A program made the translations under genes and the position numbers. A DNA stretch of 64,000 nucleotides, from positions 1,314,013 to 1,378,012 of the forward strand of contig NW_003101665.1 of the NCBI RefSeq assembly GCF_000003855.2. The letters are read 5' to 3'. Of the stretch, positions 11,940 to 23,751 are shown one piece after another. Below the pieces are notes generated by a model, which saw only the letters and a program-made list of their open reading frames with translations, made no database searches and was not told the DNA's origin. Position 1 is the first letter of the stretch. Each line of letters starts with the position of its first letter. This stretch comes from Blastomyces gilchristii SLH14081 (Eukaryota > Ascomycota > Eurotiomycetes > Onygenales > Ajellomycetaceae).

Positions 11940-14900
11940 ATGCGATCCCCTTCGCTCGCAACCTCCTTCCTCTACGCCGCCATTATTGCCTCGTCATCAT
12001 CATCATGGCTCGCCTCCGCCTTTTCCAATTATTCGGATACATCTGTACTCCTTTCCTCAGAAATTGCCTTTCTGGATGATCGTCCAAAAGACTGCCCTCC
12101 ATGTTTTAACTGCGAGCTCGAAGCCTTCCAGTGCCACCAGTTTGCAACCTGCAATAAATACAACGGGAAATGCAATTGCCCTCCCGGATTTGGAGGGGAT
12201 GACTGTACTATTCCTCTATGTGGTTCCCTACCGGATGGGAAAGACAGAGCCCCTCGGAAGGAGAAATACTGCAATTGTACAGAGGGCTGGGAGGGCGTAA
12301 ACTGTAATGTTTGCAAAACGGATGATGTCTGCAATGTTTTGATGCCAGAGGGCGAGGGTGGCGTGTGCTACAAAGACGGCGTTACCCAGAAGGAGAACTA
12401 TCAGATGTGTGCGGTGACTAATCGCAAAATCGTTGATATGCTTGGGGACCAAAAGCCTGAGGTAACATTTTCTTGTAAAGCGGAGGACCATACATGCAAT
12501 TTCCAGTGTATGTCTTTCCCTTATCCGTCTCCCTTTGGACATCGTACCGTTCTTCCTTTCGTGAATATCTCACTCACTAACACGCAATATAGTCTGGGTT
12601 GACCAAGTCGAATCGTTCTACTGCAACTTGGATACGTGTACATGGGGCATGGAGAGCACATACTCCCAAAATAAAACAACGTATAATTGCGAAAAAATAA
12701 ACTGTCGATGTATTCCTGAGAGGATGCTGTGCCAGAGCAACGCGCTTGATCTCAGCGACTTTTTGAAGGACGAGATCAAGGGACCAGCTACGTTTACATC
12801 CATTTCAACCCGCGGAGGTAGCGACGAGGACGGAAGCAAATTTTCGGAGCCAGTTATGAATGACATGATCAAGAATGTCTTTGGCGATGGGGCTATCTTT
12901 TTAGAATGCCGTTCGGGAGAGTGTTTGTACAAAACTGATCTTCCAGGTTATAAAGCGCCTGTCAAAACCATCAATACCCCACTTATTGCGGGCGTCATTG
13001 CGGGCTGCTCGCTTTTTATCGTAGCCGTTATCTTGGGCATATGGTACTTGTCTAGGCGCTCGGCCTACCGTGATTATATTGCCCTACCTCTTGACGATTC
13101 CGATGATGAAGGCGCAAAACTTATGGCCGACCACAACCCTGCCTCTCTACACTTTGAAAATGTTGCCTATTATCTTAACGGGAAGCAAATTCTTTCGGGT
13201 ATTCAGGGTTCCGCCCATCCAGGCCAAATCATGGCCATCATGGGAGCCTCTGGTGCTGGGAAAACAACATTCTTGGATATTCTTGCTAGAAAGAACAAAC
13301 GTGGTACTGTGGAAGGTGTCTTCTACGTGAATGGCGAGAAGGTCGACGACGATGAATATCGTAACGTCATGGGATTCGTTGATCAGGAGGATACCATGTT
13401 ACCCACTCTCACCGTCCATGAGACAATTTTAACTAGCGCTCTGCTCAGGTTGCCCCGGAATATGAGTAGAGCTGCGAAGGAGCAGAAAGTCTTCGAAGTC
13501 GAGAAGCAGCTTGGGATATATCACATCAAGGATCAAATAATCGGATCGGAGGAAGGAAAGGGGCGCGGGATCTCTGGTGGTGAAAAGAGACGCGTTGGTA
13601 TAGCATGTGAACTTGTGACGAGCCCCAGTATTTTGTTTCTGGATGAACCTACTAGTGGCCTGGTGCGTTCCTGCTATCTTTCAATGGTTCTTGGTTTGGT
13701 ATACTTATTACTAACTTTTTGTAGGATGCTTACAACGCATTCAATGTTGTTGAGTGCTTGGTGACCTTGGCTAAGAACTTCAATCGTACCGTCATCTTTA
13801 CCATCCACCAGCCCCGTTCGAATATCGTGGCATTGTTCGATCAATTGATCTTACTGGCTGAAGGGAAGACCGTATACTCTGGGCCATTCGCAAACTGTCA
13901 ACCATACTTCGACAATATCGGATATCCCTGCCCCCCTGGCTTTAACATTGCCGATTATCTCGTTGACTTGACCATGCATGCCAGTACCAATCACTCCCGA
14001 TATGAGGATGAAATCCGTTTAGATGTCAGCCATGACGCTGCCAAAACCACTTCTAGCAGCCTACGAGCGGTCAAATCCATCGCAAGCGTGTCGAACGCAT
14101 CCATGGACAATAGCGGCTCGGACCGAGCTCAGGAGTCGGGGTTCCGTCCCATGAGCAAACGTCGACAATCACTTAAGCAACGACAGGACAGGCAGCTCTA
14201 TACAAGAAAGAGGGCGGCTGAAGTGGATACCCCATCTACTTTACGCACTGACGATGAAGAGACCATGGCCAGTAATCTTTCTGGAAGCGGCCAACAACGA
14301 TCACGCCAACCAAACAATGTTACCCTTCGAGTCCTCGATGATCCAGATCACCCCCCTCCGACTGCAGCGGGATTCAGCTCCGACCTTGATCATCTAGTCT
14401 CCAGCTACATCGAATCCAACGTCGCAGCATCTATACGTGACGAGATCAATGCCGCCGTAAACAGCGCGGCAGAGGCAAACGGCGCTGCGAGCGCGGGACA
14501 GGAACCGAACTCCAACGGGTCGGTAAACAGATCGATGACTGGATACGCCAAAGTTGGCCTCATGAGGCAATTCATCATCCTTTCCCAGCGCACCTGGCGC
14601 AATCTATATCGCAACCCCATGCTCATGCTCACCCACTATGCAATCGCCATCGTGCTCGCGGTGCTATCCGGATACCTTTTCTACGGCCTGACAGACGACA
14701 TAAAGGGCTTCCAAAATAGGCTTGGTCTGTTCTTCTTCCTCCTCGCCCTCTTCGGCTTCAGCACCTTAACCAGCCTAAATGTATTCTCAACCGAACGATT
14801 ACTCTTCGTCCGCGAGCGTGCTAATGGCTATTACTCACCCATAACCTATTTCACCGCCAAGGTTGTCTTCGACATCATCCCGCTCCGCCTCATCCCTCCA

Positions 14901-15491
14901 ATCCTCATGGGCGTCATCGTCTACCCTATGGTCGGGTTGATTCCAGCATGGCCCGAATTCCTCAAATTCATGCTCATTCTCGTTCTCTTCAACCTCGCCG
15001 CGGCCGGAATTTGCCTAACCATTGGCATCATCTTCAGAGACGGCAGCGTCGCCAATCTGATTGGTAGCTTAGTGATGCTGTTCAGTCTACTGTTCGCCGG
15101 CCTCCTTCTCAACCGCGATGCGATTCCGAAATCTGCACTGTGGCTTCAAACTGTAAGTTCTATTTTCCGAATCCCGTCCCTCCCCCTCCCCCCCCCAAAA
15201 GAAAATCCTCCTATATTTAGCTCTCAACACTAAAACCACATCCCTCGACACCAGCTCTCCATCTTCCACTACGGTTTCGAAGGCCTCATCGTCAACGAAG
15301 TAACATACCTCACCCTGATCGACCACAAATACGGCCTTGACATCGAAGTACCCGGCGCCTCGATACTAAGCGCCTTTGGCTTCAATACCTTAGGCCTGTG
15401 GCGCGATGTTATCGGCCTGGGCGTGTTCTCGGGCGTGTTCATCGTTATTGCATATGCTGCTATGCACTTTTTGCTTGTTGAGAAGAGATAG
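11940..15491 (+). CDS. ADP1: ABCG-type half-transporter with cysteine-rich ectodomain (ADP1-like)
   Basis: Exons 11940-12507, 12593-13662, 13725-15152, 15255-15491; 1100 aa, compared with about 1050 for yeast Adp1. Order of parts: signal peptide (residues 1 to about 28), cysteine-rich EGF-like ectodomain with [19 protein letters not shown] and [12 protein letters not shown], membrane segment at about 316-342, nucleotide-binding domain with Walker A GASGAGKT (about 407-414), signature ISGGEKRR (about 516), Walker [13 protein letters not shown]-loop FTIHQPRS, an acidic/polar linker, then a C-terminal ABC-2 membrane domain with six hydrophobic segments. All three splice junctions restore family-conserved sequence (for example [14 protein letters not shown]). 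Family members sit in ER or vacuolar membranes; substrate unknown. The N-terminal single membrane span plus ectodomain distinguishes it from drug-efflux PDR pumps. Confidence 0.95.
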
Positions 15492-15507
15492 ATATATATT
15501 ATATACT

Positions 15508-15549
<42 letters not shown>

Positions 15550-15592
15550 CATGTGTGCATGTGTGTGTGCATGTGTGTATGTGTTTGTGGTT
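15492..15592. repeat. (TA)n(TG)n compound microsatellite
   Basis: Begins immediately after the ABC transporter stop codon: about 35 bp of mostly TA units passes into about 60 bp of TG units interrupted by CATG. It must lie in the 3' UTR and could form Z-DNA or hairpins. The overlapping open frames are composed of repeat codons only. Confidence 0.9.
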
Positions 15593-17783
15593 ATGCATGT
15601 CCATGAGTCGGGCAAAGGGAATGAGGTACCATTTTCTTAAGCTGTTATCTTTCTTATCTTTATTTACATTTTTCTTGCACGTTTCCTAGCCGTGTTTTGT
15701 TTTGTTTGTTATGTATTGTGTTGTTTAAGTTTCTATTGCATTTTTTTCCCCATCCCCTTTAAACCTGTTTTGGTGCATATATTTATCCACAGGGTTTCAT
15801 GCACAGGTCTGCTACAGCAAACAGGGAACTCTATATGTCACAGCTAGACTTAAAAGGGTCTTACTCAGCACGGCTGATTTGTTACATTGACTGAACTAGC
15901 ATGAATTTAAGATTTATATGAATGTCTAAGATATATAGATATATATTTATGTGTGATTCGGGATACCTTCTCTCCTTTTCTCAGACTTCTGTTTCTGGAC
16001 ATCAATCTAGCCTTCTATTCGTTCTCCCTGATCAATCATTTTTTGTGTGTAGATATTTAGGAGCCTGTGTACATAGACGTACATAATTCTCTTTGCTTTC
16101 TCTCCCTCTCCTGCTCCCCGGGCCGTTTCTGTCTCAAATCGAAGATTCATTCATTTCTTTTTTTCCCCTTTTTTTCGCGTTAAAACTTATTAGCGTATAT
16201 ATCGCACCTTGACAATCCTCGTGTCAATTACGTGAAATAATGGCCGTCTACTCTCACCATTTCCCTTTCCTCAGATGGGGATCCCCTATTTAAGAAGAAC
16301 TCTAGGAAAATAGGGAATGAAACTGTGATTATCAAGAAGCTCAAACAATCAGAAAAGCCTGTCCAATCCTGGCCTGGCCTGGCTAGATAAGCATCCCTTT
16401 AGAGAGTTGCAAAACTGATCAAAAGTTTTAGTTGATGAGGGATTTCAGAGTTCTCACGTTCTAACACTTCTTCTCTTTTATTTCCAAGAGTGCTGAGGAA
16501 ATCCTGAATCTTCTTCAGTAATTTAGTCCTCTGTCAGAGCTTCACCCTCAGAAGATTGAAAATCAACAATATTTAGAGCTTGGGTGCTTGCTCTTTTTCT
16601 TCATCCAGCCCAGAATCTGAAGCTCTGTTACACTTCATGCCCCTGACATCTCTCTCTTGTTCTGGACTAGGTCCTCCCAGCAGCAGCACAAATTCTTTAA
16701 CCTTTTCAGTGACCATGAGGAGGGCAGATGGAAGGAATTGGCAGATTTGAAAATTGGCAACTATTTTCTGAACAAAGGATGCACAAAGACAACTGACAAC
16801 AAAGGGTTACAACAACAAGATCAATGTAGAGAAAAATGCAGCAGAAGGGTATAATAGAAAGATGAAAACAACACGAACAACAAAGGTAGATAACAATCAT
16901 ATCAATAAAGGATCCCAATACAACACTTGGGAAGGAGCACAAAAGAGGTAAACAAAAGAGGAAAGAATAGGTGAGGCCAAGGAGGAATCCTCAATGAACA
17001 CTAAACAATCAGTGCGTCAAGAACGAGAAGAGTTTGGTGATATCTTAAGAGAGGTTATCCGGAGGAGGGAGGAGACAGGTATTGGAGGGATTTTCCTGCA
17101 GACCCCTCCTCTACTCGAATATTTCTTCTTCCCGAGTTGATAAATATCCTACCCGCTTGTAGGATGAGTGATCATGCAAAGTATTTGCAAGTAAGAACAT
17201 GAATGAAGTAGAATCCGGATCACGTAACTCCGTAACTGATCAACAAACCGCACTCCTAGTGATGATAATGGTAAGTTAAGTACAAGTTGACAGATGAGTT
17301 GAATAAATATCATAGTAAAGATTCACGGGAGGAGCAAAGAAGTAAGCAGAAGGAATAGTTAACCAACTTGGGCTAGGGTCTTCAGCTCTCAATGGTGTCT
17401 AGCCACAACTGGGATTCTCTCAGTCTTCTTATCAATGGGGAATTCTTATAGGTTTTTATGAGCTCCTCCGAACCATCGTTGGAGTGTATTCAGCGAGGTA
17501 TGACAGCGGGTATCTGTCAATCCTAATCATTATTACCTTCGCCGAGAGGCCTTCCTTCGCGAAACCGCGGTCATCTGCGTTTTGTTCGAACGCAGAAACC
17601 AAGCAAATATTTGATACCCAAAGTTGGATCGGGGTGTTGAATAATAGCCAGGTGCAGTGCTGGAAATTATATGGTAACTAACCCAAGTACAACCCCTTTT
17701 TGAGCAATCCATTAATCACACAATCAGGCTATTAGACCTATCATCATTGCACACGAACCTACTAGACATTCGATCTATTTGAT

Positions 17784-17784
<1 letters not shown>
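15593..17784. other. gene-poor stretch, no gene recognised
   Basis: T-rich 3' flank to about 16,250, then sequence of ordinary composition with no conserved frame. The longest frames (about 65-78 codons near 16,660-16,940) show no family motif and overlap on opposite strands. The stretch may be an eroded repeat, as it leads into a retroelement relic at 18 kb, but I cannot show that. Confidence 0.5.

Positions 17785-17824
<40 letters not shown>
17785..17824. repeat. poly(T)40 tract
   Basis: Uninterrupted run of 40 thymines. It lies about 150 bp downstream, in minus-strand sense, of the Gypsy integrase relic, so on the relic's strand it is a poly(A). No target duplication was found. Confidence 0.95.
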
Positions 17825-17831
<7 letters not shown>

Positions 17832-17969
17832 CCTTCGCGTCTCCTTCCAGGTTGTTCACAGCCCGGATTGCCGCTTCATAGTCATTATCACTAGAGTCTC
17901 GAATCAGCTCATTGTGAGGACTTCAGGCGTGATTCGGACGATTTTTCTCAGTGACATACGCCCCAGCTC

Positions 17970-18110
17970 CTAGCCAACGAATCTATTTGCATATTCATGC
18001 GTTCACTCTGCCCGTTTGGCTGTGGGTGGTAGGCGGTCTTCATCCAATATAATTGCATTGAAACGCAGGTCTCGATCCGAGATGACAGCAACTGCCATTG
18101 ACAGACGACG
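17970..18110 (-). pseudogene. Gypsy integrase relic
   Basis: Translation of the minus strand gives VISDRDLRF (about 18,095-18,065) and then, after a frameshift, TAYHPQPNGQSERMN (about 18,042-17,995). These are the adjacent VSDRD and TAYHPQTDGQ blocks of a Ty3/Gypsy integrase core. Stops and the shift show that it is dead. Unlike the repeats after 38 kb it keeps normal GC and CpG, so it escaped or predates the AT-driving mutation. Surrounding sequence up to about 18,600 may belong to the same element, but I could not align it. Confidence 0.8.
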
Positions 18111-19592
18111 CGGGTATAGAAGGCGTCCGCTTATTGAGCGATAGTCCAAGTTCTGGTCACTTCACCAGTTTCCGATTTTAACTGCCGGCATCAAAATGTT
18201 GCTCAAAATGTTGCTCGTTATTTTTCGTCATCTTTTGATCTCTTTGCTGGGAGAATTGCGGCTTGTTGGAAGGGTAGAAGTGTTCGCAATTTCGTGCAGC
18301 ATGACATCCGGTTTTGAGGGATCGAAAAATTCGCCAACTGTTTTAGACATTTATTCACCTAAGGTGGACATCAATAGTGACTCTCGTAGGCGATAATATA
18401 TCGTTGGCCATGATGATATTGCATCCGAGGGAAGTTGTAGCCCATATATGCGCCGGAGTCGGAAGGTACAACTATTCTGCAACCCCCCTCGCGCCACCCC
18501 AGAGAGCATAGGGATCCAGGATGAGAATGGATCATGTCGGCAAAAATAATTGGCAGTTCCTCGCCAGTTTTTTTTTACCGCCAAATAGCGTAAAGTGTTT
18601 GGTGAAATAGGCATCTGGCGAAACAATGAGAGTTCACCTTGCATCAGATTGTTATATCAAAGACGGCATTTTCTCAATTTTCACTCCCAAAGCCTTAGAA
18701 CAACTCATATCCTGGAGCGAATCCATGAAATACCAACTCTCATGTTTTTGAACACCATCAGCCTCGTGGTGGATGATATACTCAATCCTAGCCGGATTGG
18801 GTAGGTCTTCGCTCCAAGCCAGAATATTTGAGATTGGCAGCGAGGGTTTTAATTGTACTATCTCAGAGGGCTTTGGCTTAGTTGTGCAAAACGGGCAAGC
18901 AAATCCTCAAGAAATAGGGGAAGTTAGTAAAATATAAAATAATACATGGCAGCAACTTCTGAGTTGATTTTTAACTTCGGTGGTCCAGCAACTGGAGATT
19001 AGATTCTTGCAATGACACGTTTCTCAGCGCCCATAGTAAGGATAAATAAATGAGCCTGCGATAGTTAACCTGCTGCCAAACTAGACGATGACCGTGGCCC
19101 GAGTGGAAGGCGAGTGATCTTAATATTTTCTCCTTGTTCAAAATTCAGACAGCCAACACTGATGACACTCGACTCGATGATATCCCATTTCTGTTTTCCA
19201 TACTTCATATTCTGGATGCACCATCGCATCACTTGATGGCTGTTTCGCACAAGCGCGAGAAATCAATATGAAGGAATCGCGCCTGACGTAGGAGTTGATA
19301 TCGATGTAGCCATCTGCCAGCTGCGCAAGTATAAGGGTCAAGGAGCATAGTGCGTGTTAGTATATCAGATCTGATTCCCATGGGGGGTAAGATATACGTA
19401 TATATATACATGCTTCATATCATGCTAGTCCTAGTATTGCCAAACGAAAAACGGCTGGTGGACAAGTTTGCATAAAGTTAAGATGAATAATGTGTTTTTG
19501 ATAGAGCCTAGTTCTATGCTTATATCTTGATGTTGGGAAGGCGTTGCGGCTGGGTGGTCACATCTGGAACACTCCACCAACCCATCAAATCA
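18111..19592. other. gene-poor stretch, possible repeat debris
   Basis: No convincing gene. Minus-strand frames of 97 codons (18,644-18,351) and 67 codons (19,341-19,138) lack recognisable domains. The first may be upstream pol sequence of the Gypsy relic, but the similarity is too weak to call. Confidence 0.45.
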
Positions 19593-21421
19593 TTATTTTG
19601 GGTTGTAGAAGTACATCACCGTATCAACCACTGGATCGTGATTCAGCTGCCACCAATCAACTTGACGAAGCACCTTTCCCCGACAAGAAATAGTAGTTTG
19701 GCTAGGTAATTTCGCAGTATATTCATCCCTAGGCAACAGTGGGATATAGGGGCTCGGCACAGTTTGTTCGCTTTCGGGCGTTGCGTCTGCTTCGACGACA
19801 TTTAGCGACAAGCGTAGGCTCCACTCGAGTTGACGGACTGGGATAATGTCGCATACGGTGGCGCCACCTGCAACTCGATCGAGGCGATCAAGAAGAGGAG
19901 ATTGGGTCTCGGAGCAGTATTCCATAAAACGAGCACAATAATCCAAAATGTAGGAGGCCTTGGGGTCTACCATTACGTAGAGTCTGCGTAAGTGTACTAG
20001 GTCTTCTAGATCGGGGAGGTCCCGTGTCTAGATTAATTAGACAAGGTTCTTGTTAGAATGGAAAAGCTGTAGCCTGGGAGAAGCGTGGGGGATAAATTTT
20101 TTTCAAACCATACAAATAACCCGGGGGGCTGGACATAAGCCAGTTCCTCAAGAAGCGGACAGAGAACTCTGAGTTTACGAATGGGTAGATGGGATGGCGA
20201 AATGGGCGTTGTCATGGCGAGCATTCGAAGAGAACGAAAATCGCGCCCTAGATGGGCAATGAACTGGTCGATGCTTAGGTATGTCAATCGAGCAGCTATC
20301 TCGTCCCAGGAATTCCAGGAACTTTCACGGTTAGCAAGCGATTTACCCTCAAGTGCGAGCGATTCGAGTGATCGATAATCCTTCCACACGAACGACGTCC
20401 CCTGATCAACCCTGCGGGTGTGGTATCTGGAGATGCGAAGATGTTTCAGACACGCAACGTCGACTGCTTTCAAGAATGTTTCCTCAATAGAATCTGAAAA
20501 TCCATAATCGTAATACACATGGCCAAGTAGATCAAGCGACTGTAAGCAAAGCTTATCGGATGTGTGCACAAACGGCTCAAACAGCACCGAAGTCGGGTCA
20601 CCTTCACCGTCATATACGCATTTTGGCGCACAGTGTGGATAGCCACAATGGTAAGTCAAGTAACCCCACAACATTGCCCAATTGCCGAAGCGGAGCGTCA
20701 ACGACTTCAGAGTCTGACGGTGGGTGTAAATAGCGTTTCTCAAGCCTAGAATTTCGGCTTCCGTACTGGCCTTGATGGAAAGTGACCGGAGAGGGCATTG
20801 AGACAAAAGCTCGATTTTCAGTATATCAAGAGGATAAGCACGGTTTGTAACACGTGGATCGCCATCGTAAGTAAAGGCAGTTATTCCTTTGGTTGCAAAT
20901 GCTTCCATTAGGTCGTCCGGGGGAACAGGATTTGAGGCCCAGCTTGTTCAATCAGCGCATTGAATCATTATAACGATTTCATTTTGCGGAGGAGGGCATA
21001 CATAACCTCGTCCAGAGAATGCATTTCGCGAACGCAACCCAACAAAAGCTCCATCGCCAGCGACTCGCCCCGTTCGAAGGAATCAGACTCGTTTGGAAAT
21101 AAGATGGACAATTTCTTGATAGCCGGACAGAGAGTCTTCCTGTCTCTATACAGGCCACGAAGTTGCGTGAGCCAGACCGGCGAGTATTCTGGTTTCGATC
21201 GTGGTCGCAATGTGTTATCCAACTCAATGATAGTGTGCTGGTAAAGCAGGGGGGTGGTTTTTCGGCGTAGAGAGCGGGATACGCAGCACAACGCAGCACG
21301 GTCCCGGTAACGCAGAATCTATGCTAGATGTTAATATGACATTGCGAACAGGAGCAACGCAAACGAGGCATCATACATGGGAGCCTATAAGCCAGATAAT
21401 TTCAATAGGAAGGTTCTCCAT
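19593..21421 (-). CDS. F-box-like protein
   Basis: My model has four exons on the complement: 21421-21377, 21318-21002, 20942-20114, 20027-19593, all GT-AG and phase-consistent, giving 541 aa. The N-terminus MENLPIEIIWLIG followed by YRDRAALCCVSRSLRR is an F-box: an LPxEI start, then the hydrophobic helix and a CCVSRSL segment. The rest contains leucine-rich stretches such as LKSLTLRFG, LQSLDLLG, LKHLRISRY and LESLALEG, as in fungal F-box/LRR-like proteins. Such proteins recruit substrates to SCF ubiquitin ligases through Skp1; the target here is unknown. The intron between 21,001 and 20,943 removes an in-frame stop. These families expand and vary fast in fungi, so no orthologue is named. Confidence 0.75.
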
Positions 21422-22100
21422 GGTCGAGCAAGTTGGCTGGTGCGGATGTAACTACTATGGCCCGTCAAATGGGCTTCAAGAGGGTGGTTTGGGTCCTGAC
21501 AGCGACGTTAGAGTAACTCGGCTTCTGCGTTTTCAACAGAGGCAGAAGGTTCCTGTATTTATGACGGAGAACTGTGACTGACTCATTATTGGCGGGGCCT
21601 GTACGGATGTAATTACAGATTGCTTGAGCGAACTAAATAGGTGGCTGTCAACAAGTCCGAACTATATCGGGTCAGACCCATTTATACAGACATACGGAAC
21701 CTGTGGAAGAGCTGCACGAGTTGCGCATACGGCCATACAAACATAGCTCGATCGCTTAATGACATCAAGCTTACCTGAGGCAGCGATGTACTGTACTGTA
21801 CATGGGATGCTAGAGCTGATTATCTCTCCGGGTCCTGGTAAAACGCGTAACTAGAAGAAGCTCGAGATGTATATGGAGATGATGTTTTGCATACTGGCTT
21901 GGCTGTAAGGGCGGCAAGAATTTCATAAATAATAGGAGCATCACGTCCCTCCCGAGACTGGATTAATACTGAGTAAAACTCCTGACTCTTCTGCCTTATT
22001 TATTCTATCTGTCTCATCTTGTGAATAAGGAAACGTCTGTTGAACTTTTCCTTGTTTTCACTCTCAATCCCTTATCTGCACTTCTCTTCCCCAGTAAAAA
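21422..22100. other. divergent intergenic region, no gene recognised
   Basis: Lies between the F-box gene start and the broken NmrA-like gene start. Nothing beyond promoter-like TA-rich patches was seen. Confidence 0.5.
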
Positions 22101-23331
22101 ATGTTAGACATCACCAGAGTCACTATCATCGGAGTAAATTCCCCCTTTGTTTCATCTATGATCCCCTTCATGTATTCATACCCCCACCTATCTACATAGC
22201 GCTGAACCATAATCCCAATCCCCAACAACCTCCTTGCCGCACGGGCGGGTGGGTTTGAGCCTACTCTATCGTTTCCCCCAATCTGATAACTTGACACCTA
22301 CAGGCTGCTGGCCACCTAGGCCAACACATCTTAACTACCCTAACCTCCGAGCGCAAACTCATCACCCAAATCCTCCCCCGCACCAACTCAACATCCACCT
22401 TCCCCGAGGGCATCCCAGTCATCAGGGCCAATTTCAGCTCGGTCGAACTCTCTCAGGCACGCTCTACGGGGCCAAGATGCGATCATTAGCGTCGTGGGGA
22501 TTGGTGGTGTATCCGACCAGATCAATGTCATCGACGCAGCTGTTGCTGTTGGTGTGCGCCGATTCATGCCAGCGAGTTTGGCAATCATCCCGAGTCCGAC
22601 CATAAGCGGTTGCCGGAGATGACAGCGACGCAGACGCAGAAGATAGCTGTCATGAAACACCTAGCTAAGAAGGTCGTAGAAACAGAAGGCAGATTCTCGT
22701 GGACGGCGATTGCGGTAGGAAATTTTTTTTTTGATTGGGTACGTTTTTTTGGTCTATTTTGTCTAGGTATTCTTCTCTTGTTCATATATATACCCCCAGC
22801 TGTGAGGAGAGAGAAATGGGTTAAACGCCGAGGTGATATCTTAATTGACCTTGATGATAGTCTATTAAACGATTCCCGGCCTTCGGTTTCGACCTACCCA
22901 ACAAGGCGGCCCGAATCTACGACTGAGGCAACGAACCCATCACAGGTGTGCTCATCGATTCAGTCTGCCAGGCCGTAGTCGGCACCTTTTTCAACCCGAC
23001 CGAAACGGCAAACAAATTCCTGCGCATCAGGTCCCTGCAGACGACGCAGAACCAAATTCTAGCGGCCTTCGAGCAGATTTCGGACTCCAAATGGGCCGTC
23101 GAGAGAATCTCAACCAATGAACTCTATCGAGCTGGAAAGGAGAAGCTGGAAAAAGGGGAAGAAGGGTGGATTTTGGATATTCTTTGTACGCAGATTTTTG
23201 CCAATGGAGGGGATCGTTCGATTGTTGCGACGAGGGAAGATTCGGTTAATGCATTGGTTCGAGTTCGGGAGGTGGAGTTGGCGGATGTGATTAGGGATAT
23301 TCGTCGCAGAGAGTCGAGATATGTAGAATAA
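22101..23331 (+). pseudogene. NmrA / isoflavone-reductase-like (CipA-type) oxidoreductase, broken
   Basis: An NAD(P)-binding atypical short-chain dehydrogenase of the NmrA/PCBER type. Exon 1 (22101-22133, MLDITRVTIIG) joins at 22304 to AAGHLGQHIL, rebuilding the Rossmann GxxGxxG. Three lesions follow. One base is missing near 22,447 (between FSSVE and LRHALRGQDAII). Another is missing near 22,570 (between VRRFMP and SEFGNHPESDHK). A TGA at 22924-22926 interrupts ARIYD/GNEPITG. An intron at 22739-22860 with good splice sites is intact, and the last 130 codons are open to the stop at 23331. Each interruption is placed by the family's conserved blocks. It is a recent pseudogene unless the bases are assembly errors. 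The neighbouring MFS gene is also broken. Confidence 0.85.
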
Positions 23332-23403
23332 GTTGCATGAAAGCCGGAATATCATATAATATCAAGGTTGATTTCAACCCCTTACGCGCACGTAAACAAG
23401 TAA

Positions 23404-23493
23404 TCCTCGATGGTCTAGTGGTGATGATTTCCGCTTGTCATTAATAAACAATGTCGAGCGCGGGAGACCAGGGTTCGATTCCCTGTCGGGGAG
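23404..23493 (+). tRNA. tRNA-Asp (GTC) with intron
   Basis: Cloverleaf: acceptor TCCTCGA pairs with TCGGGGA (23486-23492), discriminator G at 23493; D arm TGGTCTAGTGG also serves as box A; anticodon stem TCCGC/GCGGG; loop TT-GTC-A, then an 18-nt intron (23441-23458) between positions 37 and 38; T arm CAGGG/CCCTG around TTCGATT, with box B GGTTCGATTCC perfect. A T5 terminator lies at 23507-23511. RNA polymerase III transcribes such genes and the intron would be removed by the tRNA splicing endonuclease. No CCA is encoded, as expected in a eukaryote. Confidence 0.93.
23441..23458 (+). other. tRNA-Asp intron
   Basis: Eighteen AT-rich nucleotides immediately 3' of the base after the GTC anticodon, the canonical position for nuclear pre-tRNA introns. 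Removing it leaves a seven-base anticodon loop and a five-pair stem. Confidence 0.85.
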
Positions 23494-23507
23494 ACATCCA
23501 AATATAT

Positions 23508-23751
23508 TTTTACAATAATTAATATTTCTCTTCTCGCCAGTTTCTGTCTTTGATCTTCCGCTGCGCTTTTTCTATTTCTTTTGTGATTTTGAATGCAGTC
23601 GGAAATTCTCCACACATGCTCATATGCTCGTTAGTGCTTAGCACGTAGATTTACCGCCTCGTTTGAAACTGGCTCCGCATAAGTCACGCCCACTTGTATT
23701 CAAGTAGATGTAATATTTGCCCGATAATCAAACGTAGGTAGTTCCCGTTCT
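23508..23751. other. short intergenic, nothing seen
   Basis: Sequence between the tRNA terminator and the 3' end of the broken MFS gene. No feature was recognised. Confidence 0.5.

Noticed and set aside
9284..15491. Aminotransferase, ABC transporter and upstream acyl-CoA synthetase as a biosynthetic gene cluster
   Set aside because: No core synthase, regulator or tailoring enzyme is nearby, and the ABC gene is an ADP1-type housekeeping family member.
15269..15606. Frames of repeating His/Thr and Cys/Val codons on both strands
   Set aside because: They are translations of the TA/TG microsatellite after the ABC transporter stop codon.
21291..21299. Starts of the F-box gene at 21291 or 21299
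   Set aside because: The codons there are TTG and GTG, not ATG; a spliced upstream exon beginning at 21421 supplies the F-box N-terminus.
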